Origin: Lophium mytilinum
Lineage: Eukaryota > Ascomycota > Dothideomycetes > Mytilinidiales > Mytilinidiaceae
Direction of reading: 5' to 3'
NCBI GenBank assembly: GCA_010093605.1
Contig: MU004190.1
Coordinates: forward strand, 682,001-746,000
DNA: 64,000 nucleotides
Made by a program: the position numbers and the translations under genes. Positions 53,202 through 64,000 of this stretch are shown piece after piece. The notes under the pieces are model-generated. The model had not been told where the DNA came from and did no database searches. It worked only from the letters and a program-made list of their open reading frames with translations. Within the stretch, counting starts at the first letter, position 1, and each line of letters starts with the position of its first letter.

Positions 53202-55920
53202 CTAGAATCGCGATTCGAGAACAGCAGAGCTACTGCTGCAGCATCGCAAGTGCCGAACGCCGTGTGACGCCGGAGATGAGCAAGGAAAATTGACGGAGAA
53301 GGAACAGAGGAGGAGGAGCACGTGCTCGTGTTTCGAGGAGGATATATCTGACTCGGTCCGGAAATGGGTGGGCTGGAAAGGGTGTAGTTGATGCGCGGCT
53401 TTCGGGAACTCGGAATATGCGTAGCGGAGGATGTCCAACTGTCCAGAGATCTCCACGGTTTGTCGAAAGAGAAGGCGATATGGTCGAATAGTAGTAACCT
53501 CGCCCTCGCCAAAAGTATTTTGCTTGGCGAGCCCGATTGCGATCCTCAAATCCACGGCAGGATCTACCCAAACATTAGCAGCGCCCATCAAAACCCTCAA
53601 ACCCATCATCCAACTTACATTCATCACAATCAGCATCGGCATATCAAAGTTATCCCGCCGAATATGCCACACACACATACACTTCACCATCCCCTCCTTC
53701 TGCCCCAGCTTATACATGCCCGCCTCATTATGAATCGCATTCTCCGTCTTCACCACCGACTCCCCCTTGCCCCCACTCGAATGCCCATTCCCATTCCCAT
53801 TCCCATTCTTCTCGTCATGCTTCGCCACCTCCTCAAACCGCATCATGTCCTCCTTCGTGCGATACTTTAGGAAATTGACGCAGCGGCTCTTCGACCCCCG
53901 CGAGTCTTCAAACGCCATGGTGGCGTAGTCCTCGTAGAACTGCACCACCGAGTCCTCGTCCATGAGCTCGACGATTGAGACGGGGCGTGGCCCGTTGTCT
54001 TCGTCGTCCGCGCTTTTGCCGGGGAGGATATAGGGAGAGCGCGTCATGCGACTGGAACTGCCGCTCGCGTTCGGGCTGTTGCCCCAGTTGACGTTGAGAT
54101 TAGGGTCTTTGCCGAGCAGGACTTCGCGCGGCCAGCCGGTGAGAATGGTGAATTCCTTTCCGAGTGCCACGACCTCGCCTGTCCGACGTAGGACGAGAGT
54201 CGGGGTGCCGAGGTGGTCGATGGAGTCCTCGAGGGTTAGCAGTTGCCGTTGGAGGTTCTTCTCGCTGAAGATTAGGTCGTTTTCGTCGAGTTCTTTCGAG
54301 CAGGCTACGAAAGAGGGCCGGAAGGTGGCCATGGCTTTTCCGATTCGGGCTTGCTTGTCTTTGGATATGCGCGTGGCTACGTCGCCCATCACCCGGTGGA
54401 ATGACATGCTGTACGGATACGGCTTCTTGATACCTTCGTAGATGTAGTTGGTATCGCGCCGCCGTTTTCGCGTCATAGCATTAGACTGTATCGGTTGGAG
54501 GGCTACGCTTTGCCGAGACTGAGATGGCGATTGAGCGGGATGATGATGTTGTTGTTGCTGGTGTTGTTGGGCTTGCTGTATTTGCTGACGGGTGTAGGCT
54601 TGGTGTGATGGCCTTTGGGGAGCGTTCGAGTTTACGAAGAATGTAGCAGGCGACAGAGGTCCGTTGTCGAAGTTCGAACCCAGATCTGCTGCATTAGATG
54701 CAGGGCTCGAGGTCGAGAGACTGCTGGGACCTTGTCCAATAGCGTACGCATGCGGAAGTCCAGCAGTGCTATCATGACGCTGAACATTATCCAAATTGGC
54801 AGACATTGGCGTATTGTGGGGTGTCTGGATCTGCGCAATGCTGTTATGCCTTGAATGTGAGTTCTGCCAGTCGGAACTCGGAAGACCATCCGTTTGATAG
54901 GGCAGAGCGCCAGGGGCCATTACCGAGACCGCTGCATTCTCCGTGTACCCGCCCGACACCTGAGGTCCATACATGTTGGCCGCTTGATTCAGTGGGTTCA
55001 TCAGATTGTTGTCGCTTGGTGGTGTATCAGCAGCTCCTGATGACATGTGACCGAGCATTCCAAACTCCAGAGCGCCATAGTGATTTCCGAAATTCAAGCT
55101 CGCAATGTCGAAGTTGAACAACGCAGGGTCACTGGGATCAAACAATGGCCCGCCGAAATTGTGCATTTGTGATACGTTGCCCTGAGACACTTGGGAGCTC
55201 GGTATCGTCTGAATAGGAGGACTTTGCTGCGGATTCTGGCCGTAGGTGGGGGATATGGGCGTGGGCTGACCATTGAAAGAGCCGATAGGGGGGCCTTCGG
55301 GCATGTGCTGGGGAAGTTGGCCGTGCGGAGGCGGCTGCTGGTACATGTTGAAGTTTCCGGGCTGAGGCTGGGCAAAGAAGGTGCCTTGTTGAGCAGAGAC
55401 CGGCGTGTTAGGCAGAGATACTTGTCCAGCGGTGGATGTTTGGTTACCATTGATGTGAGGGTAGTGCCCGCCCACGCCCGGCATGAGAGCCTCGTTGGGC
55501 GTATCGTGCAGATATTTGGCCTTCTTGCGCACGCCGTCCTGACAGCCGTCTTGCAGGCCGCGCTTGACACACCTGTTGCAGGGCCGTTCGTCGCCTGTGC
55601 ACGCGTCAGTCACGGGTCTGGTCAGACATCAGGGCGTGATAGCGTGGAGAAATCCCCCGATATCAAAATCAACACTTCAGAGGAACGGACTTACCACAAG
55701 TCAGATGGGCGCGCTGACAAGCAAAGCAGGCGCGCCGTGCCTTCTTCCGCCGTGGGCGCAGCGGGTCCTTTGCATTGGCCTTGGACATGATGGACGGGGT
55801 GTGGTTGGGCGAGGCTTCGCTGGAGGCGCGGAGGTCGTTCTGGTCAGCCATGTCTGCGCCGTCCTGGTCGCCGCTGTACTCGGGCGAGGGCGAGGCATCG
55901 TCGGCGTCTGGGGTAGTCAT
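53202..55920 (-). CDS. acuK: Transcription activator of gluconeogenesis (AcuK/ERT1 family)
   Basis: Exons 55695-55920 and 53202-55594 give 872 aa. The zinc cluster is split by the intron: [15 protein letters not shown] then [17 protein letters not shown], followed by the family-specific [13 protein letters not shown]-like stretch (here [13 protein letters not shown]). A long Pro/Gln/Asn-rich middle includes a Gln/His run ([10 protein letters not shown]). The conserved region [19 protein letters not shown] then leads into a PAS-like domain ([34 protein letters not shown]). A Gly-Asn repeat near residue 650 is a small local expansion. Relatives activate gluconeogenic genes on acetate or fatty-acid carbon. 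The C-terminal ~70 residues are Ser-rich and not conserved in my memory of the family. Confidence 0.92.
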
Positions 55921-57528
55921 AATATCTGGCACTTGGGACACAGGCTCCGCACCGCTCACGGGCACGGATGCAGCTGCGTGTCCTGGACGGTACGGCTGGT
56001 GTCTTCGCACGTTTATTCTGCGCACTGCCGGCGCGGGTCCCGGGACAGTGGATTGCTGCTACTGCGCTGCGCTGCACGGCGCTTCTCCTGCACGGCGCGC
56101 AGGGGCGTGTTTCTTTGGGCCCAGTTGGGGGTTTCGAGAGAGCGATCACGCGTGGGCTGCGGGCTGCTGTGGCACCGCTGCGAGGCCAATGGCACGCGCG
56201 GGTCAGGTCTGGCTGCTGCCCAAGGCCAGTGGCGGCGGCGACGCTGGTCAATCCGGCACGCAGGAATGGGACGATGCTGCCGTGGCACGCGCCGGGGGTC
56301 CATGCAATCGCGGAGTGAGCAGTCCAGAGCGCGCGCTCATGGCGACGCGGAGCGGGCAGCGGTAGAGTCGAGCATCGGGGGAGAGGAGCGGGAGAGGCGG
56401 TGCGGTGGGGACGCTGTAACGGGAGCCTCGAGACTCGGCGCGCGACGAGGGCGAGGGATTGGAATCGAGGGACTGGCTGGCAGGGAGCAGCTCGCGCGCT
56501 GGAGAAAGCCGATGCAGTTCTGCTGCCGTGGGACGGGATACGGCGTGCGGTCGAGGTTGAGGGCTGGGAGCGTCGTCTGGGGGCCGCAAATTGCGCGGGC
56601 TGCCGCGTGCCGGGGCGCGCAGTGGTGGCGAGGGGGAGGCAATGGGAAGGGCCGTATGCGCTCTCGTGGTGGGAATTGACGCCGTAGAGATGTTCCCCGC
56701 TGTATGGGCGCCGTGGTGTCGTGTGGGTTGTTCGAAGTCGTTGAGCGCAAATCTCACGGAGCAGCTTCCCTCTTTGCCGAGCCAGGCCGAGCGGACGATC
56801 TGGAGCTCTGCCCAGCTATTGCCCCGCCGCGACCTATCAGCCTTCCGCCATAGCACGCTAAACACTTCACTCCTCTGCTCCACCCCTCCCGTCCCCAGCA
56901 CTTGCAGCGATTGTCCGCGAAAAAGCAACCCCAGGTGCAGAGACAGATGCTCGGATATACACTAACGAGCCTGGCCCTGAGGCATGATGTACTGCGGCCC
57001 TGATGCACTAATTGCCTGATGCACTAACTAATTGTCCGGAGCACTTACTGACGGCACTCATGGCACTAACAACAAGACAGAGCTATTCGGCCATACCGCA
57101 CAGTATTGTACATTCCAATTGTCCATGCCATTCAATTGTCCACGTCTGACGTCTCTCTCTATTCTCATCCCCTCCCTCAGTCACACCCATACCATCCCGT
57201 ACCACTCCACCCCATCCAGACTCCCCACCCCCGCCACGTTCCTCAACCCACCGGGCTCCCAACCCCCAATCGCCCTCGCCCCTGTGCGCTCTGTGCCGCC
57301 CTCGCCGGCGTGGCTGCCCTCGTGGCGTCACTCAGCGTCGCACAAACGGACCTGGCACCGCGGATCGGCCAGCATGCCTCCACGCCGTGTCACGTGGACC
57401 CACCCACACCACCACAGCTCGCCAACCAGTCGAAAATTCCAATAACCACAACGCCGTGCAACCTGCTATATATAGGGCCCGGCGCCCACTCATTTCGCGC
57501 CGCCCCGCCCCCCCCTTTTAATCCCGTT
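55921..57528. other. Long GC-rich 5' region of acuK, no supported gene
   Basis: This 1.6-kb stretch contains several long overlapping frames on both strands between 55,960 and 56,930. They arise from high GC content and have Arg/Ala/Pro-rich translations without domains. It likely holds a long acuK leader and promoter. Confidence 0.5.
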
Positions 57529-60447
57529 TCAGCCCGTGGTCGTCGACGACGCAAACCGACTGTTGCCCCTGAGGCGCTTGCCGTACCGGTAGAAGAGGAT
57601 AGGAAACCTGCGCGACCGTCGCACCGCCGCGACCTCGCGTTAGCTAGCCGACTTCTCTCCACACCCAGCTCCGCGGGCCCTGTACTCGAAATTGGGGAGG
57701 TTGTGGACTTACGGGGCCATGGCCAATGCCAGGAAGGCTAGCACCGATGTCGCCCACTGGTAGCCCAGGTCTGCTCCCACACACCATCATCAGTGACCGC
57801 CTTTTTACAGCGCCGAAAGGGTGGGTTGGCCGCGACGACGACGGCGTGTTGTCTCAGACTAATTGACTACTCACTGTTGTACATCTGAACCCCGAATAAG
57901 GGAAAGGCGGCTGCGAAGCTCGACCGTGCGAAGCTGTTCGCGGCCAGCGCCGACGCGGCATACACTGGGTACTAGATAGCCGTGTTACTGAAATGCTCTG
58001 AAAGCCTGCCCACATCCGCCCCGATCTCGGAGCCCCAACTTACGCAGTCGACGAGGAATGTGAAGACGCCCGAGTAGACCCAGATGACGCTATTGTGCAC
58101 CACCCAGCGGTCAGCAAATTCCAGAACTTGTTTCAAGCGAGCGCGTGGCTGCACCGACCATGGCGCTGGGGAAGGAAAGAAAAATCGATAGTGTCTCACC
58201 CAATGCCAAAGATGGTCGAGAAGATTATTGGAACTGCAGGTGATCAGCTATTATTACATTTCCCTGTGCATGGACGAGCTTGCGTACCTATCCAGTGCAC
58301 CTAACAAGGAACAAGGATTCATCAGCAAAAAAAAGTCCAAGCAGCAGGATAGTTGACCCTTCGACAGATCAGCGATCTCTTCTTACTTACCCATGGATAT
58401 GTGGTCCATCCAAACCCTGCGTGGATCAAGGTTAGCAAGTGCAGATCACCCCTCCAAGAGCAAATGTCGTGGCCAGCCTACCAAACAGCGCGATGGGTAC
58501 CACAAACGCCCCGAAGATGGTGGGCGGAAGCCGGTACTCTGGTTCAGACCCGCCAGGCTCGCCTCCCTGCGCCTCCCGCTGGCGCACGAGCCTGGCGTAG
58601 TTCCGCCGCCATAGCGGATCGCTCAATATCCCCAGCACCATGCCCACAAACATGCCGAGGAACGTTAGGCCGGTTTGGGCGACGCTGAAGCCGTGGTTCT
58701 TCTGGAACACTAGCGGGAACGCGCCGAAAAAGAGATAGAGGATCCCCAGCAGGATTGCAGACAGTATGCACAGGTTCAGGCACTAACCGAGGGGGCGCGT
58801 CAAGTCAGTCATGTGCCCAATACTTGGCTTCGCCGTTTCAGGCACGTCGCGCCAAACTCACCATTGGCTCGAAGAAGAGCAGCTGGAACGGGCGGATGCA
58901 GGACCAAAGAATCGTCTTGGGAATCGACCGAGAGAGGTTCTCGATGGGCGCCTTCCACGCCGCGTTGCCCGTCTCTTTGCGGAGCCGCTGGGCCTTCACC
59001 CGCAGCAGCACTGGATGGTATGTCTCGGGTACGAGGAAGAAGATCGCGCCTAGCTGCACCCCGGCCCAGATCAGCAGCACGTAAAACGACCATCGCCAGG
59101 TCGTATACTGGGTGATAAACCCGCCAATCAGCGGGCCGACCTCTGGACTACACAAAAACAAGATTAGCTCATGCGCCAGGTTTGAGGTTTGGTGCTCCCC
59201 CAGCACTGCAAGCAACGGTCATGCCGAGAGCGGCGCTGCAGGAAGGTGGGAAAATGCCCCAAGCGCTGTCTGCATAATCCGTTCTCCCCTCGTTTCTCTC
59301 TCACAACCTTAGGCCTGCAGCTAGAAGGGGATTGCGGTTACAAATACTACACTTACCCAATGAACGGACTGGCTGTGTATATCATCATCAAATCTTTCAG
59401 TTAGCGGCCGTGTTTCAGATGCCGCGCAAGGCCGGGGCGGAGGAAAAAGGAAGCTCACTGGTGCGGACAGGTCCTGCTTTGCGAAGATGTCCCCAACCGT
59501 GCCACCAGCAACGCTGAGAAAGGCGGAGCCGGAGAAGCCTGACAAAAAGCGGGCCACCAACATGGTCGCGATGTTAGGTGCCACGGCACATGGGATAAGC
59601 CAGATAAGAAAGAAGAGGAAGCTGTAGATGTAGATTGGCCGGCGGCCGTAGAACTGTGTGGAGGGTCGTCAGTCAGTAGGGGGAGCATGGGGCACTCGCC
59701 ACAAACACGCAGGGTCGGGGTCTGATGCGAGACAAGAGAGAGGAGAAGGGGAGAGGGTTTTTTGCGTGGTTCTGTAAGACGTACTTCCGATAAGGGGCTC
59801 AGCACCATGGGGCCTAATCCCAGGCCTGCGACGAACAGTGACAGCCCCAGCGTGGCTATCTCGCGCGAGGTGTGGAACTCGGGGATCATTTGGCTGTAAG
59901 TTGTTGTGTACTGTGATGAAGCGCACGTTCTGCGCACCCGTCAGCTACCTCTCCCTACTAACCCCCCCTACCGCCACTTCGCGTGACTTCAATGACTATC
60001 TCTTCGCGATCCCCTTCACACTCGCTGTGAGATCTCAGCGAACATCACTTACACACAAAGCGAACTACTCGACACAATAATCACAATCACCCACCGCCGC
60101 AGCTTGCTCATGCTACGCGGGTTCAGCGGATCGCCATCGCCCCCCTCCCACGCCACCACGTAGTCGCGCGGCGCCGTGTCACCGTCGCTGGCGTCGTCGC
60201 CTGGGAAGACGGTATAGCCATCGCCCCCCGCGACGGAGCGGTGAGATCGCGTTTGCGAGAGGAGGGTGGCGGGCCGCGTCGGCGGGTCTTGGTTTTGTTT
60301 TTCCAAGTCGATGATGCCCTCGCCGTCGGTTTTGGGGCCGCCTCCGCCAAGCTGCAACGACGATACTTTCTCCAGATCGAGGGAGCGCGAGTCGCGTGCT
60401 GCGTTTGTGCTACTCGAAGTGCTTGGCCGAGAGGTGGTGGAGGGCAT
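57529..60447 (-). CDS. MFS transporter, DHA1-type (polyamine/drug:H+ antiporter-like), 13 exons
   Basis: Exons: 60053-60447, 59785-59929, 59459-59653, 59357-~59388, 58862-59147, 58482-58782, 58391-58416, 58288-58300, 58200-58233, 58044-58089, 57875-57971, 57713-57770, 57529-57607; about 568 aa. Family blocks: SLCVTCASSQYTTTY at the first helix, GLGLGPMVLSPLSE, FYGRRPIYIYSF, ASPFIGPEVGPLIGGFI, WRWSFYVLLIWAG, LVFQKNHGFS, GWTTYP and the terminal FPILFYRYGKRLRG. The eighth exon is 13 nt. All junctions are GT..AG and in phase except the 3' end of the third intron. There the conserved MMIYTASPF starts after TTTG, and the nearest AG is 5 nt too early. The N-terminal ~105 residues are polar. Drug or polyamine efflux is inferred from family. 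Confidence 0.9.
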
Positions 60448-63400
60448 GGCGGCGAATTAGACGGGTTGTGGTACCATGCGATGCAGGACCCTGAAACAGC
60501 GCGTAGACAATTTACACTAATCGAGCGATTGAGGGGCGGAGTGTGGTGATGGATATGGAAATAGAAAGAAACGGCATCGAGAAAAAAAAATCACGGTGTT
60601 TAGGTAGCAACTGTCGTAACTTTAACCTTTCCCTGACTCTTAAATTTGCCGTCGAGTCGTCGTTAGCTCTAGCACCCTAAGCAGGCGGGAATAAAGTGGC
60701 CGAGTTTTTTGCTAGCCCCGGGCGACGGGGGATGTGGTGGGTTTCGCTCGAAAGGGCTGCGGATTCCGTAGAGCGCGAATCACGGGCTTGCTAGACCCCT
60801 CATGTCGCAAGTGCGAAGCTTGCGTTCGGGGTTCTAGAAAGCATTACTGTGTGGTTGTTTAGGGCTTTGTAAAAGGGCTGGGCTACGAATGATGACGAAG
60901 CGGCGCGGCAGTTCCGCGAGGTTGCGGGTGTTTGTCTAATGGCCCTGGGGAGAGCGTCGTCGGCTGTTTCTAAGGCGGATGCTTTAAGCGAACGCTTGTT
61001 TGCGAAGTAGTCGGCAATAATTCCGCTGTTTGAGGGTTTTGCGGGGAAGCAGAATGAGGTCACGGGAGTGGGCGGATAGGACGGATGTTCGGGATTGTAG
61101 AGAGTGGTGGAGGATCTCCAGACGGAGAAAATTACGGCTAGCAGAAGAGCGCATGTCTCCTTGGGACATCTCCTTTGAAGATTAGTGTACTGTAGATAAT
61201 TGAGCCGCGTGGTGTTGCTGGAACGTCTGAACAGTGTGAAGGGCTGTTGTTCTCACGATGGTGATACAAGATGCTCGATTTGAGGCAAACCGAACCGGTC
61301 ACGTGATTAGGCAATGTGTAATTGCTCAACAATTATTTCTGTAGCTTATCCTCTCCTATGGTTTCCCGACGTTTGAGGCTTCTTACTCAGGTCTCCTAAG
61401 TAGTTTTCTTCTTAACATAAAGTGACATTTGGCAGCCTGACAGGTGCTCCACAAATTGATTACGGTACGCCAGGGTCTTCCTTTTAGTCTACCATTCCCA
61501 CGGATAATACCAGACTATCCAATCATAATAACAAGCTCTCAAACCTCAACTTCAAGTTTCGGGTTCCAGTAAACTTCACGGTGTAGCGATACAACCTCGG
61601 GAAGGTTCATGACGAGATTTGACGTCAAGCGGAGCAATGTCCGAAAATAGGAGTCTAGAGCGAAAACTTGGAAAATGGGCGTCCGATGAAGCTCAAAACA
61701 GAGCAACGCCCCAGAGACAGGTTCGCACTTTTTTGAAACGACCACTCACCTTGAAATTTGACGCGACCGCACGACATTCTTGATTGCGGTTCAAATACCG
61801 CGGACGTCCGGTTGTCAAGTGATTCTAACAACGATCCCCGAACTATCCCCCCGCGGCATGTTTGCGACTGTTTGCATGTAACCAACAGTTCCGTCTGTTA
61901 CTCTATGGTACTCTCCCATCTGCAACGTCGTGAGGGAAATTCGCGACTCGCTCGTCGACTCGCATGCCACAGTTAGTTAGAATTAGAGTAGGGGCCTCCG
62001 GTACCAATACCAGCCCTTCGATCGAATTCGTTCGGACAGTCTGCTCCAGTAGGTGTGATCACGGTAGAAGTAACGCTCTGTATCTTCGACTGTGCTAGGT
62101 ACTATCCTGCGTTGTCGGGGAGAGAGCTACTGATGAACGGCCACTAAAAGTTTAGATGAACGAAGAAATGTGCGACAATGGAGACGTCCAAGGCCCCAAG
62201 ATGTTAGACGGTTGCCGACCCGACGGTTGACCTTTCATTGATACCTTCTAAACTGATGCGACAGATACTTTGAGAGATCAAGCCAGCTTCGGACACGGTA
62301 AGCTAGACGACTCAGTGTGAGCAGCGCGCGAAGCCTTGACGACGGACTGGCCATAGCCCCCGAGAATGTGACTGCGATAGAACCTGGCCTCGTCCGCTCT
62401 CTCCCTATCTATTCTTCGACATTGGGTCCTCGGGAGCTCTGCTGTCCAGCCCTGAGGAAACGTTTCTCTGTAATCAATGCTCGTTGATTCGTCACTCTGC
62501 CGCGTGCAGCGTCCAGGCGTGCAGATCGCGGGATCCAACCGGCGGATCAGGCTGCCAAGCCTCCAAACTTCCTTTCATCGTGTCGACGTGAACAACTTCA
62601 AGGAAAGAGCCTCATCCTTCGTTTCGAGTTGAAAGGTGAGGCAGAGGTCAGCCCGTCCAGCTCCCATCGATCTCTAGGGGAAGGACCCCGTATCTGATAT
62701 TGACGGTAATTGGATTGGAGAAAGCTGCTGACTGATTGGCGATCACCTTGCAGAGATCAACTGCAGCATGTCGCCGAGGCCTCAACCTTTCGCTGTGCCT
62801 CTTCCTTGCACCACAGGCTGCTTCAGAGTGCTCTGCCTCCCAGGCTTTGCCACGACTGCCAACCAGGTTGCTGCACAGCTCTGTTCTGGATGTCTGGAGT
62901 CAGCAACAGCATCATCTGAGGTCAGCACGGCGCGCCCCCTGGACAGATCGACTCTTCCCGCCCCATCTCGCGACCTCGACCCCAAATCCAGCAGCCTGCC
63001 CCCTTGGATCTGGTGTCTGGAGTCAGCCTTGCGCCGTTTCTCGCCGCTCGCGGACGGCGGAGCGGCAGGGTTGGCTGTTGGAGATTTTTGGAGTTGATGT
63101 CCCCCGCCAAGCCCCGTAGAAGCTCGTATTCCTCGGTGCAATCTTGATCCAGGCTCGCCGCACTGCGCACTGCCAGCGAAACGCCAATCAGGCGCGGCCT
63201 TTTGGTGATGGTCTCGATGCCGGGAGCCGGCGGAGCATGATCTCCCTCGCTGCGCATTTCTTGGCCTCAGTCGACTCGCGCAACTGCTCGCTGGGCTGAG
63301 GCGCGATGCGGATTTGCCAAGCGCATGCCATGGCGCCAGAGCTAACGCCGCCCGCCAGTGTGCTAAAAGTAACTTTGGACCCTTAGTGAAGCGGCGGGTC

Positions 63401-63489
63401 ATCTCACGATCTATCTAAACGTCTTCACCACCTCTCATTTCCGACTGTCTGCCTCCAACTCCTGCCTTTTGTTCCGCCTCTCCCTTGCA
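60448..63489. other. Gene-free stretch of about 3 kb
   Basis: No recognisable gene. The two longest frames (62782-63402 minus, 62736-63119 plus) overlap antisense and have no domain. They probably reflect GC-rich composition. A 90-bp CT-rich run before 63490 fits a leader of the last gene. Confidence 0.5.
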
Positions 63490-64000
63490 ATGGTGCTTCC
63501 CATCCTGGGCGCGCGCTCAGCACCATGGATGTCCAATTTCGTCGCCGTGTCCGTCATTGGAGTAGTGCTGTTCGTGACCGTCCTCGGTTTCTGGGCCTTC
63601 CAGCCGCCAATGCCCAGGCCCGGCTACCACGGCGGTACTACCGTTGAAGTGTGCGTATTGTCGTTACAGATTCTGCTTTCCTCTCATCTAAGTCAAAATA
63701 GCACAATTCCCGTCGAACCGTCTGGACCTGTTTCCATACAGGAAGTCCTCCGACTCCTCTATGCGCCTCTCAAGATGAAGCCTACCACTCCTTCTTTTAC
63801 GGACGACCTCGGACGGTCTTATAAGCTCCCCGCGAACCCTCTGTTCCCTAATCCCCTTGGAAAAGACCTGCTGGTGGTGGACTTGGAGACTCGGCCGCTG
63901 GACAAGAATGGTCAGCTTATGCACAAGGGGGCGTTCAAGTGGGGCGATCTAGACTATCTGTCTGGTGGAGTCATGAACCACTATACCTACGGTACACTTT
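63490..64000 (+). CDS. Type II membrane protein, 5' part only
   Basis: It is cut by the right edge. Exon 1 is 63490-63650 and exon 2 starts at 63702, with the phase kept across a 51-bp intron. Residues about 14-36 are one hydrophobic segment (NFVAVSVIGVVLFVTVLGFW) near the N-terminus, followed by a Pro/Gly-rich stem (QPPMPRPGYHGG). The lumenal-looking part has KDLLVVDLETRPLDKNG and GGVMNHYTYGT. The layout suggests a Golgi or ER type II protein such as a glycosyltransferase, but no catalytic motif lies within the window. I do not name a family. Confidence 0.78.
   Translation, partial: MVLPILGARSAPWMSNFVAVSVIGVVLFVTVLGFWAFQPPMPRPGYHGGTTVEVCVLSLQILLSSHLSQNSTIPVEPSGPVSIQEVLRLLYAPLKMKPTTPSFTDDLGRSYKLPANPLFPNPLGKDLLVVDLETRPLDKNGQLMHKGAFKWGDLDYLSGGVMNHYTYGTL

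Noticed and set aside
55960-56930. Long overlapping frames on both strands upstream of acuK
   Set aside because: They arise from very GC-rich DNA, are Arg/Pro/Ala-rich and contain no recognisable domain; they more likely overlie the acuK leader.
57106-57741. 211-codon plus-strand frame
   Set aside because: It runs antisense to the last exons of the DHA1 transporter, whose splice phases are consistent.
62782-63402. 206-codon minus-strand frame
   Set aside because: It lies in GC-rich DNA with overlapping plus-strand frames, has no domain and no splice structure.

Overview
The window is nuclear DNA of a filamentous ascomycete (Pezizomycotina). Almost every gene is split by short GT..AG introns, mostly 45-75 bp. 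There are four Zn2Cys6 regulators, three short 2EXR/F-box-like proteins and an AcuK/ERT1-type gluconeogenesis regulator. I cannot fix the class; a dothideomycete or chaetothyrialean fungus would fit, but that is inference. I support 26 protein genes (one cut by each window edge) and one odd tRNA gene, and resolved exon structures for nearly all. I saw no polyketide synthase, NRPS, terpene cyclase, CRISPR array or retroelement fossil.

Positions 1-15,500 are a dense enzyme and regulator block: an acyl-CoA/aryl-CoA ligase (left-edge partial), two divergent Zn2Cys6 factors, an SDR divergent from a Baeyer-Villiger-type flavin monooxygenase, an acyl-CoA dehydrogenase, and a divergent pair of SDRs. 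The ligase and the acyl-CoA dehydrogenase both end in Ala-Lys-Leu, a PTS1-type peroxisomal signal. Together this reads as a catabolic cluster: alcohol to ketone (SDR), ketone to ester or lactone (monooxygenase), CoA activation, then peroxisomal beta-oxidation. The substrate is unknown.

Positions 15,500-31,100 are gene-poor and repeat-rich. They hold a 740-bp element with 35-bp inverted ends, three 2EXR proteins, a third Zn2Cys6 factor, a membrane-anchored chitin-binding (CBM18) protein and a 2.5-kb array built from a ~95-bp inverted-repeat element. Three more copies of that element lie near 39.2, 39.5 and 41.9 kb.

Positions 31,100-51,900 carry mainly transport and housekeeping genes: a CNNM/Mam3 metal-homeostasis protein, a Dal5-type MFS permease, a PAQR receptor, an APC permease, another SDR, an alpha/beta hydrolase, a zinc-type quinone oxidoreductase and riboflavin kinase. 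Among repeats at 38.5 kb lies a small secreted protein with eight cysteines, split over three exons.

Positions 51,900-64,000 hold a tRNA-Glu-like gene with an internal insertion, a ~113-bp tandem repeat, acuK, a 13-exon DHA1-type MFS transporter, about 3 kb without recognisable genes, and the start of a type II membrane protein cut by the right edge.
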